64,000 nucleotides of DNA, from assembly GCA_964461835.1 (NCBI GenBank), contig CAYWVO010000009.1, positions 1-64,000 of the forward strand. The letters are read 5' to 3'. The DNA comes from CAYWVO01 sp964461835 (GTDB taxonomy: Bacteria > Zixibacteria > MSB-5A5 > WJJR01 > JAJRUJ01). The number at the start of each line of letters is the position of its first letter. The stretch's first letter is position 1. The position numbers were made by a program, and so were the translations under genes. Below are positions 26,231 to 35,698 of the stretch, piece by piece. Under the pieces are notes generated by a model. It was not told where the DNA came from and did no database searches. It saw only the letters and a list, made by a program, of their open reading frames with translations.

Positions 26231-27562
26231 TTAGACCGATGTTTTATGTCCGGCACTGATTCGCTCGACCAGTTTCTGAATACGGGTGCGAATCTGGTCA
26301 TCGACATCCAGGATGTGGCTGCGGTCATGGTAGGAGACGACATTATACGCGGGCGTAGACTTCAACTCGTCGAGGATTGCAGTGATCGCGACCACGGAAT
26401 TCTGGATCGTATTCATGGCGTTGGCCACGCGGCCCGCGGGGTCGCCGATGTCCTCTTTTTTCAACAACATGTCGACCAGTTGAGCGTGTCCCATGATGGT
26501 CGTGGTCGCATTATTGATATAATGAGAGAAGGTAGCGGAGACGACGCGCATGACTTCGGCGGCGATTTTGTTCCGTTCCTCGGCTGCTTCGTTGCGCACT
26601 GACTCGCGCCGGTTGACCAGCAACCCCTCGACATCCTGCAACATTTTGAAGAGGCAGGCATTGGCCTCAGCCAGCACCTCTACCGGTGATCCGATATCAA
26701 TTTCAAGGTGGTTGGCCAATTCGGCAAGATGGGTGCTGACCCATGAATCGATGTCCGCCAGGTCTTCGTGTTTTACCCCGAGGGCGTTTACCAATTTGTA
26801 TTTCGCATCCAGCGAGGTGGTATCGGTCATCGGTGCAGGTTCCATGCGATGACGACCCATCAAATTAGCCAAGGCAATGATCTGGGTTAATGGTTCTGAT
26901 TGGGTACAACCCGGATCGACGACAACCGCGTGGTGGTGTCGGACTGCCTCCACGAGGTGCTCCGGCAATCCCCAATCGGAAAACAAGAATGCCCCGGCAT
27001 CGGTGTGGTTAATCCCGAAGCGTTCTTCTTCAATTGTCTGCAGATCGGTGTTCGGCCAGGGAGATTGCCATAACTGTTTATAATCAGCGGGGAATATTCC
27101 CGCGAGGATGATGAGGCCCATATCGTGAATCAATCCACCGACAAATGCTTCTTCCTGTACCGAATAGTTGGTGCGGGCAGCAATCAGTTGGGCGTAGGCG
27201 GCGGTTTCCAGGGCATGACGCCAAAACCGGCGGATGTGATCTCCCATCACCCCCGTGTTCGCACTGAACACATCGTACACGGCAGTGGATAAGGCCAGGC
27301 TTTTGACTGCGCGAAAGCCCAGGAGTTTGATGGCCTGATTGACGGTCGAAACTTGTCGCGCCTGACCATAACTGACTGAATTGGCCAGCCGCAGCAATTT
27401 AGTGGTCAAGACCGGATCGCTAAGCACCACGCGGGATAAGTCGGAACTGCTGGTGGCGCTCTCATCAGCGATCCTCAAAATCTCTGCCAAGGTCTGCGGC
27501 AGGGTATAGACTTTCCAGGCGGATCGTAATTTTGCTCGAACAACATCCGGACTCCAGGCCAT
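26231..27562 (-). CDS. HDOD-domain protein with C-terminal DHp-like helices
   Basis: A 443-residue protein. An HDOD domain occupies about 15-215 (LPQTLAEILRIAD, LSDPVLTTKLLRLANS, IHDMGLIILAG, VRHHH). A helical linker follows, then about 340-400 resemble a histidine-kinase dimerisation/phosphoacceptor region: ATFSHYINNATTTIMGHAQL, like the H-box HEINNPL, with the histidine kept. No HATPase domain follows, as the protein ends about 40 residues later. HDOD proteins act as signalling scaffolds. The orphan DHp could dimerise or receive phosphate from another kinase. Confidence 0.83.
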   Translation of the reverse strand: MAWSPDVVRAKLRSAWKVYTLPQTLAEILRIADESATSSSDLSRVVLSDPVLTTKLLRLANSVSYGQARQVSTVNQAIKLLGFRAVKSLALSTAVYDVFSANTGVMGDHIRRFWRHALETAAYAQLIAARTNYSVQEEAFVGGLIHDMGLIILAGIFPADYKQLWQSPWPNTDLQTIEEERFGINHTDAGAFLFSDWGLPEHLVEAVRHHHAVVVDPGCTQSEPLTQIIALANLMGRHRMEPAPMTDTTSLDAKYKLVNALGVKHEDLADIDSWVSTHLAELANHLEIDIGSPVEVLAEANACLFKMLQDVEGLLVNRRESVRNEAAEERNKIAAEVMRVVSATFSHYINNATTTIMGHAQLVDMLLKKEDIGDPAGRVANAMNTIQNSVVAITAILDELKSTPAYNVVSYHDRSHILDVDDQIRTRIQKLVERISAGHKTSV

Positions 27563-27665
27563 AGGGTACCTTTCCGACTTTCGCTGATCCGGTGCTACTG
27601 TGAAAGCACAATCAGTCCCTTCACCTGTAGTATCGGCCTTTGCCGGACGGTTCTGGAGGAGAAAC

Positions 27666-28805
27666 CTATGCAGCGGTTGCCATCGTGGATTGGAGCAGCC
27701 GCAACGCCACGTCGGTCAAGGTAAAGCGGGAACGGGCCTTATGCAGTGCAGCCTGACCGAGACGTTTTCGTTCTGTCGGATCAATCAATAAAGAGTCCAT
27801 CGCAGCAGCCAATGCCGCCGCATTATCGGGCCTTACCAGGATACCGTCCTCACCAGACTCGATCAGATCCGGAGTCCCTCCGCCGGTTGTCCCGATGACC
27901 GCCAGTCCGGTGGCCATCGCCTCGAGGGTATTGAGTCCGAAAGCCTCTTTTGGCGAGGGATTCACGAAGAGATCAGCCGCATTGAGCCAGGCATGTATGT
28001 TTTCCTGAAAACCAGGGAGCAAGACACGATGGGGGTCAGGGCCGGAATTCACAAGGTCTCTGAGCGTTTCGGCAAACCGCTGTTCGGCAGGTGAGGCGGA
28101 TCCAACAAGGGCCAATCGAGCATTTTCATGCTTGATCGCGATTCGCTGGAAGGCCTGTACCAATTCTTCATGGCCTTTCCCCGGAGTCAAGCGCGCAACA
28201 TATACAATGAGGGAATCGCTCTCTTTAAGGGATAATTCCCGGCGCAGATCTTCTCGTAACTCCGGCCGTGGGACGAACAGGTTAGGATCGATTCCGGGAT
28301 ACCAGACTGCTGCCTTTGCCGGATCGATTGGGTACGCCTCAACACATCGTTCTGTGATATACCGGGAAACACCCAGCACGCGGTCTACGCCCGCGTAAAT
28401 CCAGCGGTGAATGAGATCTCCCTTGTGTTTTCCCGGTCCGATGTGTTTGACGAGAACCAGCCGCGCCTTACGACGCCTCCCAAGGAGACGCCGCAATACA
28501 AATAGATCACGCGAAAAGTGGCAGATAATGACCTCGGGTTGTGCTTGAGCATATTGCCGGCGAAGCCGCCGCAGCGTTGATCCACCTATTCGATTGGAGA
28601 ATGGAAGCGGGTGGACATTGTTATCGTCACCATGACGCTGGGCAATCGCCGAATCGGTCGAACAAAACAAATCGGATTGGTGACCCATTGAGTGGAATGT
28701 CTGGTGCAGATGAACCGGCAAGGACTCCCGCCCCCCCCAGGCTTTGGACGAGGTTACCTGCCAGATGCGGCGAATATCGCCCCGGGATTGCATGGATGGA
28801 ACCAC
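27666..28805 (-). CDS. Glycosyltransferase family 4 (group 1) protein
   Basis: A 379-residue GT-B glycosyltransferase. The N-terminal domain starts with RIWQVTSSKAWGGRESL. The C-terminal domain shows YVARLTPGKGHEELVQAF, the ExxxxxxxE motif in SPKEAFGLNTLEAMATG, and GTTGGGTPDLI. It probably transfers a nucleotide-activated sugar in cell-surface glycan synthesis. GTG at 28805 (three bases after the exonuclease stop) or ATG at 28793 could start it. No other glycan genes are adjacent. Confidence 0.87.
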   Translation of the reverse strand: MVPSMQSRGDIRRIWQVTSSKAWGGRESLPVHLHQTFHSMGHQSDLFCSTDSAIAQRHGDDNNVHPLPFSNRIGGSTLRRLRRQYAQAQPEVIICHFSRDLFVLRRLLGRRRKARLVLVKHIGPGKHKGDLIHRWIYAGVDRVLGVSRYITERCVEAYPIDPAKAAVWYPGIDPNLFVPRPELREDLRRELSLKESDSLIVYVARLTPGKGHEELVQAFQRIAIKHENARLALVGSASPAEQRFAETLRDLVNSGPDPHRVLLPGFQENIHAWLNAADLFVNPSPKEAFGLNTLEAMATGLAVIGTTGGGTPDLIESGEDGILVRPDNAAALAAAMDSLLIDPTERKRLGQAALHKARSRFTLTDVALRLLQSTMATAA

Positions 28806-28808
28806 CGC

Positions 28809-30062
28809 TTATGCACGCCGTTGCCGGGTGAGCCGTCGTTGCAGGCGGGCCCGTCGGTGATACAATGCACCGAGACCATTCTCGGATGCCTCAACATCGA
28901 CCGGTGACAATTCTCGTTCGCGGAGTGTGATTGCTCGGTTGGTTATCTCGAGGGCACGGGGCAGATCTTTGACCCGGTGTTCGTAAAATTTGGCCTGCTC
29001 CACCAAGGCGGCGATCGGGTCGGCGTGAGGATGATCGGCCAGCAGGCCAAAGAATCGTTGGGCCTTCATATAATCGCCCCGCCGTTTATGCAGGTAGGCC
29101 CAGAGGCGATGACATTCGGCCTCCAGAACCGGCCCGAGGGCAAAGGACGACAACTCCTCCAGGCATTGTTGTGCTCGGTCCCACTCCCGTCGCCGGTAAT
29201 GGTACTGTGCCAGCGAGAGGAGGTCTTCCGGGTACTGCAATCTGATCTCGGTACCCTGGTCGAAAATCCGCCATAAATAGGATGCATACACTGCCAGGGA
29301 GAGCACATCTATGCGATTGTGTTCCAGTACCCGATGGAGACGCGGGGAATGCCCCTGCTGCAAATATTCGAAGTAGACCGACGGCACCTCGGCGCCGGGA
29401 AGGTCCTCTTCGCGCGCCATTTTGAGAATCCGCTCTTCCAGTGATACGAGTGTACATTGGGTGATTCGTCGCCGATACAACACCCGCGTCGGTACCAGCA
29501 AATCGACATGTGCGTAACTTTCCCGGTCAAACGGCCGACGCCAGAAGCGGAAGCGTGTTTCCAGCAGAGGTAGATCGAAACACAGGCCATTGAAGGTCCA
29601 CAGCGTGGTCACACCTTGCAGGAACTCCTCAATTCCCTCCAGCATACCACATTCGTCCGCCGGTTCTCGCAAAAAGAATTGTCGAATGACAAAGCCATCC
29701 TGGCCTGGCCTCCCGACGGCCACCAGAAAAGCCAAAGTGCCGACTCCGCCGGAAAGACCGGTGGTCTCACAATCCACGAAGGCCCAGGAGCCAGGTGTAC
29801 TGCCCGCTGCCGCGGCGAGAAACGGCGGGACGTCAGCAGGGAACAAATCGTGGACCCGCCAATGGATATCGAAATCCCCGTACAAGTGGTCGTAGGGATG
29901 GATGACATCCCGAATAAGCACGCTGCCGCCGGAGAAATCATGGCGGATTAATCCATCGATGCCCGAGCGTTCACCTCCGATCTGCTGCGGTTTTTTCTGC
30001 GGCTGAGCTTGAGCCATCAGTGACCGCAAGCGCGAGAGTTTATCGTTCAGTGATTCCGTCAC
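28809..30062 (-). CDS. YprB-like RNase H-fold 3'-5' exonuclease domain protein
   Basis: A 417-residue protein with a DEDD exonuclease-like core: FVDCETTGLSGGVGTLAF (DxE), FNGLCFDLPLLETRF (middle aspartate) and HNRIDVLSLAVY (final aspartate). The C-terminal 150 residues are TPR-like helices (LSLAQYHYRRREWDRAQQC and following). This matches the YprB ribonuclease-H-like family, whose substrate is not established. Its ATG overlaps the stop of the HEAT-repeat gene by four bases. Confidence 0.82.
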   Translation of the reverse strand: MTESLNDKLSRLRSLMAQAQPQKKPQQIGGERSGIDGLIRHDFSGGSVLIRDVIHPYDHLYGDFDIHWRVHDLFPADVPPFLAAAAGSTPGSWAFVDCETTGLSGGVGTLAFLVAVGRPGQDGFVIRQFFLREPADECGMLEGIEEFLQGVTTLWTFNGLCFDLPLLETRFRFWRRPFDRESYAHVDLLVPTRVLYRRRITQCTLVSLEERILKMAREEDLPGAEVPSVYFEYLQQGHSPRLHRVLEHNRIDVLSLAVYASYLWRIFDQGTEIRLQYPEDLLSLAQYHYRRREWDRAQQCLEELSSFALGPVLEAECHRLWAYLHKRRGDYMKAQRFFGLLADHPHADPIAALVEQAKFYEHRVKDLPRALEITNRAITLRERELSPVDVEASENGLGALYHRRARLQRRLTRQRRA

Positions 30063-31111
30063 GGCTGAGAGTCCGTCGCGGCTAACCGTCCGCGTGCTTC
30101 CCGCAGAGCGGATTTCTCGAAAAGCGTCATTTCAGGACGAGAAGACTGATATTGGATTAACGCTTTTCCCGCATCCGCGTGACCGACATGGGCCAAGGCC
30201 ATAATCGCATATCCGCGAATCAGGGATTGATCGTGCGACAAGTATTCGGCGAGGAAAGGAACGATCTTCGGGTTTTCGGAACTCCCTAGTGTCTCCAGGG
30301 CCGTTCCCAGATATATACCAGAGAGCGAATCACAATACGAAACGACCGCCTGCATCGGCACCGGATCGTATTGGGTCAAAGCACGCGAGGCAGTTTTGCG
30401 CACACCAAAATATGGATCGGCAAGGGCGCGAACGAGTGGTATAATTGCCTGCGAATCGGCAATCCTGCCCAATGCCACCGCGGCTGATTTGCGCACATCT
30501 CCCACTTCGTCGCGTTTAAGCAAATAAATCAAATCCTCGGTTGCTCGCGGATCTGCTGCCCGGCCAATCGCCTGGGCAAATTGCGAGCGGACCGGGTAGT
30601 AATCGTGGGAAAGAAGCGGCAGGCACGGCAGAGTTGCGCTGGTGTCTTTAATTTGCTCCAGGCAGCGCCCCACGTTCAACAGCACCCATTTGTTATTGCT
30701 ATCTAGATAGCTGATCAGCGAATCGGTAGCCACCTTGCCCAGTCCGCGGAAAATATCGCTGATGGTCCAGCGTTCCCGTGCATCTCGGGAGGTCAACTTT
30801 GAGCACATAACCGGCAGGGCTTTGGCACCGAGGGCAATAATCGAGTCTTTGGACGGTTGCACGACATCGCGGTATTTAATTTCTCCCGACGAGGCCTGGA
30901 TAAACAATCGTTCGACCAGCTCATTGGCTTCTTCCTGGGAAAGGTCGGAATCGTATTCAATTTTTATCGTATCAACATCGTTTTCTGCTACACAACAATG
31001 ATTTACAACAAATAGATTTAGTAGCACTTGCAGCGCCACCAACGTGAATAACGCTATAAGTCGCTGCACACCAACCGCATACTCCTTACTTTTGTGTTGT
31101 TTGTTTATCAT
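30059..31111 (-). CDS. Exported HEAT-repeat protein
   Basis: A 350-residue protein with an N-terminal membrane segment or signal peptide (LIALFTLVALQVLLNLFVV) and then several HEAT/PBS-lyase-type repeats, such as ATEDLIYLLKRDEVGDVRKS and SAAVALGRIADSQAIIPLV. It is an alpha-solenoid, probably a periplasmic or membrane-anchored binding scaffold. It follows the DxxGxDxY solenoid gene by 48 bases, and its end is coupled to the YprB-like gene. No catalytic residues are apparent. Confidence 0.8.
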   Translation of the reverse strand: MINKQHKSKEYAVGVQRLIALFTLVALQVLLNLFVVNHCCVAENDVDTIKIEYDSDLSQEEANELVERLFIQASSGEIKYRDVVQPSKDSIIALGAKALPVMCSKLTSRDARERWTISDIFRGLGKVATDSLISYLDSNNKWVLLNVGRCLEQIKDTSATLPCLPLLSHDYYPVRSQFAQAIGRAADPRATEDLIYLLKRDEVGDVRKSAAVALGRIADSQAIIPLVRALADPYFGVRKTASRALTQYDPVPMQAVVSYCDSLSGIYLGTALETLGSSENPKIVPFLAEYLSHDQSLIRGYAIMALAHVGHADAGKALIQYQSSRPEMTLFEKSALREARGRLAATDSQP

Positions 31112-31159
31112 ATTGACCCTAATTCACTGATAGCCAATGAGATTATATCTACGTGAGAA

Positions 31160-33148
31160 TCACTGGTCTTCTACCTTTGTGGTGTCGCTATTTTTGTCGA
31201 CGCCGACGCCCCATTTTGACTCAATAATCCAGATTGATTCATTTTCTCCGTTGCCATCGTACCGATCCGCACCGGATAGATCGAGAAATACGCCGACTGA
31301 CCCGAAATCGCGGCGGGGGTTACCGTACCCCTGGGTGTTATGAGTGCGCATGACGTAGTACCGATCCTCGCCGAGCAGATCGATCAGGAGGCCGGTGCCG
31401 TTGGCCGAACCGGCGCCCTGGGAGAGATCCCAGGCGGTATAGGTGTCGTTGCCGGCCAGATCCAGCATCCAGCCGGTTGCCCGGTCGTGACCGCACCCCT
31501 GCATGAGGCCCTTACCGTAGTAGATATCGTTGCCGGAAATATCATACAGGATACCGGCGGACATGTGTGTCGCCGACCCCTGGCCGTACTGAAAGCAGTT
31601 GTACGTATCATTTCCTCCGCCATCGTATAACCCACCGAACGCCCACCAGTAACTGCAACCCTGGCCGAAAATGTCACAGGTGTACACATCATTGCCGGCA
31701 CCATCCAGGAGTAACCCGGCTCCGCCGGAGAAATCCGGCCGCACGCCATAGGAGAATCCCTGAGACAGGGATATATAATGATCAGTATACCGGAGGATAT
31801 CTTTGTATTTTCCACCGGCGAAGTAGGTGTCGTTGCCGGATTGATCGGCCAGCATACCGACCCCGGCGGCGAAGCCGAATCCTTGTGCATACAGTGCGGA
31901 TGAATACTGATCGGTTCCAGCGCCATCGAAAAGCATACCCAGGCCGAAGGCTCCGGCCCCCTGACCGAAAGTATCCGAAATGTAGACATCGTTCCCGCGC
32001 AGATCGACGAGGAGGCCCCCGCCAAAAAATCCCGAGCCAAGCGCAAAATTCCCCGCCCGATACGCGTCATCCCCTGCAGCATCGAAGAGAAATCCGAAAC
32101 TGAATAGGCCGGCGGCCAAACCGCGGCCGTCTCGCACGAAATAGGTATCATTACCGGAGAGATCAAAAATATACTGGTGTTGCCCGGGCCGTAACGGCGC
32201 TAAATCGTACAGATCATCACCACCCGGATCATAAATGAACCGGTATTCCCCGCGGTATTGATCCGGCCCGGTTGAGCCAAAGGCGAAAATACCCAAATCG
32301 GTTTCGACTTCCATCCGGCGCATCTCCTGGTTCTTCTCTGACCGACTTTTCTCCTCCCACTCCATCGCGGCGACACCGGCGGCAATCAACGTGTATGCGG
32401 TATTCAGCAGCGTATCCGGCAACGCTCGCCAGTGGATCTCCGCTGACAGATTGGTCGTTCGCGCCGCCCATCGTTCGGATACCCGTTGCAAACTGTCTAT
32501 TTTCCTGGGAGGATAGAACTCCGCCTCCGCATCTTCTTTGAGCAATTCCGGCAGGGTATCGACCAGAAAAACCGAATCGGCTCCTGTCAAATTGGGTGCG
32601 ACTAACTCGTAATAGCTTGTTGCCTGCAATTGGCCGCCGCGGCTCAAGGCGGCGATAACCCCTGCCGCAGCGTCGGTCATCTTCCTGCGGGCCTTTTTGA
32701 TTTCGCGGGGAAACTCGCTATGTTCCCAAATACTGTCAGTCTCGGCGGGGAAAAACGGAACGGTACCGGTCAGTCTTAGCGGTTCCCGGGAGAAGAGATC
32801 GGCCGGCGGCCCGATGACTTGGAAATGTAAGGGATTTGCTCCGGCTAATGAATCGAATAATCCGGCAGAGATCCCGGCCAAAAGCGGCTCCATGGCCAGT
32901 GGATCCAGCATGACCCTATCGACTACGTCCAGACGGAATGAATCTCGTTCGACATAATCGGTGCGGAGGGCCAGGTCTGACCGGGCGAGCTTAATATACG
33001 CCAACGCCGAGTCCAATTCCTGGTAGAAGGTCGAGGTCCTGGGGTCGTTCATCGGCTGGGCAAAGCTCTCGTCGGATCCGTAAAAGAGGCATCCCGCGAG
33101 GACACCAAGCAGCAGTACCCGGCAGAGGAACCCGTTCATACTGAGCAT
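31160..33148 (-). CDS. Exported solenoid protein with twelve DxxGxDxY repeats
   Basis: A 662-residue protein with a signal peptide, possibly lipoprotein-like (LLGVLAGC). The N-terminal half (about 30-290) is helical and without recognised domain. The C-terminal half holds twelve units, mostly 22-35 residues apart, carrying D-x-x-G-x-D-x-Y, for example DLSGNDTY, DLRGNDVY, DGAGTDQY, DISGNDIY and DLLGEDRY. Most are followed by an aromatic/glycine stretch ending in QG. The motif recalls RTX calcium repeats (GGxGxD), but the unit is much longer than nine residues. Likely a calcium-stabilised beta-solenoid on the cell surface; this is an inference. Confidence 0.72.
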   Translation of the reverse strand: MLSMNGFLCRVLLLGVLAGCLFYGSDESFAQPMNDPRTSTFYQELDSALAYIKLARSDLALRTDYVERDSFRLDVVDRVMLDPLAMEPLLAGISAGLFDSLAGANPLHFQVIGPPADLFSREPLRLTGTVPFFPAETDSIWEHSEFPREIKKARRKMTDAAAGVIAALSRGGQLQATSYYELVAPNLTGADSVFLVDTLPELLKEDAEAEFYPPRKIDSLQRVSERWAARTTNLSAEIHWRALPDTLLNTAYTLIAAGVAAMEWEEKSRSEKNQEMRRMEVETDLGIFAFGSTGPDQYRGEYRFIYDPGGDDLYDLAPLRPGQHQYIFDLSGNDTYFVRDGRGLAAGLFSFGFLFDAAGDDAYRAGNFALGSGFFGGGLLVDLRGNDVYISDTFGQGAGAFGLGMLFDGAGTDQYSSALYAQGFGFAAGVGMLADQSGNDTYFAGGKYKDILRYTDHYISLSQGFSYGVRPDFSGGAGLLLDGAGNDVYTCDIFGQGCSYWWAFGGLYDGGGNDTYNCFQYGQGSATHMSAGILYDISGNDIYYGKGLMQGCGHDRATGWMLDLAGNDTYTAWDLSQGAGSANGTGLLIDLLGEDRYYVMRTHNTQGYGNPRRDFGSVGVFLDLSGADRYDGNGENESIWIIESKWGVGVDKNSDTTKVEDQ

Positions 33149-33170
33149 TTATGATGTAATTGTGCGACAG

Positions 33171-33554
33171 TCAATCAATTTGTGAGGTATATTCCTGGAT
33201 CAGGGTGTTGATTTCGGCAATACGAAACGGTTTGCGGATAACCGCCTGGACGTCAAGCTCTCTCACCTTCTCGGAGTCGACATACTCTCCGATAGCAGTA
33301 ATGACAAAGATCGGCAAGTCTACGGATTTGTCACGGACGGCTTGGACGATGTCCCAGCCGTTCACTTCCGGCATTCCCAAGTCCGTGATCACGATGTCGA
33401 ATGACTGCTGGTTGAACGTATCGATTGCCGTTTGTCCATCGTCGCAGGCGACCACCCGATGTCCCTGGAGGCCGAGGATTTCATCTAACATTTTGAGTAC
33501 ATCTGGATTATCATCGACAACAAGTATTTGCAGGGGAGTTGACATCCCGCCCAT
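33171..33554 (-). CDS. Single-domain response regulator
   Basis: A 127-residue stand-alone receiver with all key residues: VVDDN acidic pair, phospho-acceptor in DIVITDLGMPEVNGW, FVITA threonine and IRKPFR lysine. There is no output domain. The start may be 33554 or 33545. It lies 15 bases after the multi-GAF sensor gene and 22 before the solenoid gene, so it may work with that sensor. That sensor lacks an ATPase domain, so the phosphate donor is probably elsewhere. Confidence 0.87.
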   Translation of the reverse strand: MGGMSTPLQILVVDDNPDVLKMLDEILGLQGHRVVACDDGQTAIDTFNQQSFDIVITDLGMPEVNGWDIVQAVRDKSVDLPIFVITAIGEYVDSEKVRELDVQAVIRKPFRIAEINTLIQEYTSQID

Positions 33555-33569
33555 CCCGGTTCCGACAAA

Positions 33570-35411
33570 TCAGGCGTTTGCAGCGATTTGCCGAATCTGC
33601 TCGGCGGCTCGCTCGATCTTGCCTAAGTATGTATGTGTCTTTGCATCCAGGGCGGGATTGTGTTGTCGAATCAGTTCGACTGACCCGTGGACGGTGGTCA
33701 AGGGTGTTTTCCAGGACGGCGTGGCTGCGAGCCGGTTGTCGTGACGCGAGTTGGACCGCAGAATGTCCCGTCGTATCGCGTGTTTTACCGCATGCGCAAC
33801 CGCTGCTAACCGCAAGAATGCCCCATCGGTGGTATTGAATCGGCGACGACCTGGATGTCTCATTTCGCCGCAGAGAACGAATCCCGCCCGGCCAGCCGAT
33901 AATCGCTCGGGCGCCAGCAGGACGCTCTTGAAGACCCGCGCAGCCTCCTCCTCACTGGAGCTGCGATTGCCCGATTTGGTGTCATCGACAAAAGCGCGGC
34001 ACGCGGTGTTCCGTTCACGAAGCGCCTGCTCAACTAATTGCCGCCAATTAGGAATCGTGCGTTCAAGACGAAATGCTTCGGCCAGCGGGCGACAGGCGGA
34101 ATACGACATGGCTTGTGGAACTGGTGAGGTGTCGCTGACTTCGTACCAGAAGACCGCTGTCACGCCCATGACCTTTCTGAGCGTTCGCAAAAACGATTGA
34201 TGGTCCAGCGATTCTTCATGCTGAAATTCTCGTAATACCGTCAGATACTGACGGGCACGTACAATCTCTGTCCGGTGACTTTGGTGAGCCAACCAGTGGC
34301 TGAAGGTGTGAATGGCCATCTCCGCCAACTGTACGTCGGAATGTCCGAAAGAGTGCGATCGTCGCGATGCAAGCACCAACACGCCTAAATCCTCAGTGGC
34401 CATATGGAGGGGTATAACAACGCGGGAGCGCAAGCCGCAACGGTACTCCAAGTTGTTGGACGGCTGGGGTAATTCCGCAAGATCATGATCCAGCTGTGGC
34501 AGATCAGGAATTTCCACCGATTCCAAGCGCGTTTGGGGAAACTGCCAGGAAATTTTTCTCGGTGAGTCGATAATTCCACTGATCGTCACTTGCTCGGGCC
34601 CGGATGCACCGTGATGAGTAACTGACAGATAATCGAACGGAATCAGCTGGTGCAGCACGGTGAGGAGTTGTTGAGCGCCTTGCTCCAGATCAGTACAAGA
34701 TTCGAGGAGATCCTGCAGCCGCCGTCCTACCTGCCAACCCGCGGCACGTAGATCGGGTGTTGCGTCTGTGAGCAATCGTGCTGCAGCCAGGTTGATAATT
34801 TTGCGGACCTGATCCAGTGTCCGCCGGTTGAGCCGGCCAGCAGTGCCGCCAATGAGTAGCAGACAGGCCACCATCCGTTCATTTTTGACAATCGGCAAGG
34901 CATAAGCGGGTGAGCCGGCTACCGTTAGGTGGGCATGTCGTTGTCCGGCAATAAGATGGGTGATGTCGTGGTCAGATAACGCCAGCTGTCGAGGGGGTTC
35001 GTGCTTGTCGGGATTTGATACGCTGCTTGCCAGGCGCGTCAATACCCCTGGCTGCTCAGAGGCGACATACACGGCGTACCCCCGGTTAGCGAGACGCGTT
35101 GCCAGATGTTCCCCAACTTTGATGAGCATCTGATGGTAGGTAGTCGTAGAGGATGAGAGGTCAATAATGGTCTCCACCAGCAATGACCGGCGCGACCGAT
35201 ACAGCGCCCAGGCAATGCCAGAAAACAGGATGAGTATCAATCCGATAATCAGCACTGCCAGGATTGGCAGATTGAGCCAGAGCGGTGGGGCCAAGGTGCT
35301 GGGGGACGGCATTCCGCAGACAGTAACCGGAACCCCCCACAGGAGAGAAACTACCACCCACCGCAGAACTACGCGATGTATTGCCTTGCCAAAAATGGGC
35401 GAAAAAATCAT
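33570..35411 (-). CDS. Membrane multi-GAF sensor with degenerate DHp and no ATPase domain
   Basis: A 613-residue protein. Two hydrophobic segments (about 10-33 and 46-70) are followed by three GAF-like domains (about 90-220, 235-375 and 395-550). The last 55 residues resemble a DHp helix pair: TPSWKTPLTTVHGSVELIRQ aligns with the SHELRTPL H-box, but the phospho-acceptor histidine is missing. The protein then ends, with no HATPase domain and no frameshift visible. It is probably a non-catalytic sensor or scaffold cotranscribed with the response regulator downstream. GGGAAGG lies before the ATG. Confidence 0.78.
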   Translation of the reverse strand: MIFSPIFGKAIHRVVLRWVVVSLLWGVPVTVCGMPSPSTLAPPLWLNLPILAVLIIGLILILFSGIAWALYRSRRSLLVETIIDLSSSTTTYHQMLIKVGEHLATRLANRGYAVYVASEQPGVLTRLASSVSNPDKHEPPRQLALSDHDITHLIAGQRHAHLTVAGSPAYALPIVKNERMVACLLLIGGTAGRLNRRTLDQVRKIINLAAARLLTDATPDLRAAGWQVGRRLQDLLESCTDLEQGAQQLLTVLHQLIPFDYLSVTHHGASGPEQVTISGIIDSPRKISWQFPQTRLESVEIPDLPQLDHDLAELPQPSNNLEYRCGLRSRVVIPLHMATEDLGVLVLASRRSHSFGHSDVQLAEMAIHTFSHWLAHQSHRTEIVRARQYLTVLREFQHEESLDHQSFLRTLRKVMGVTAVFWYEVSDTSPVPQAMSYSACRPLAEAFRLERTIPNWRQLVEQALRERNTACRAFVDDTKSGNRSSSEEEAARVFKSVLLAPERLSAGRAGFVLCGEMRHPGRRRFNTTDGAFLRLAAVAHAVKHAIRRDILRSNSRHDNRLAATPSWKTPLTTVHGSVELIRQHNPALDAKTHTYLGKIERAAEQIRQIAANA

Positions 35412-35698
35412 GAACCTTCCCTGGTCTCTCTAGTCTTACCCCCTAAGCATTCTATAATTCATATCGGCGCTGTCGGAAATTTGTCTACCCTGGCAGCTTC
35501 CGGCACCTAATCTCGCCGGATTGCCGGATTCCGGGATTGGGATGGGATTCTCGGGAATATCGACAACATGGTCCGGTAGAGAAAATGTCAAAACGGACTG
35601 AACAAATATGGCGGCGGGCAGTTTTTCCTATTTCTTTTTGCAGGAAAATATCACATAATGGCTGAATGATTTACGCAAAATCGCAGGGAGGATGTTGC

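Noticed and set aside
31160..33148. RTX toxin or type I secreted protein
   Set aside because: It has an N-terminal signal peptide, a long non-nonapeptide repeat and no neighbouring ABC/HlyD transporter.
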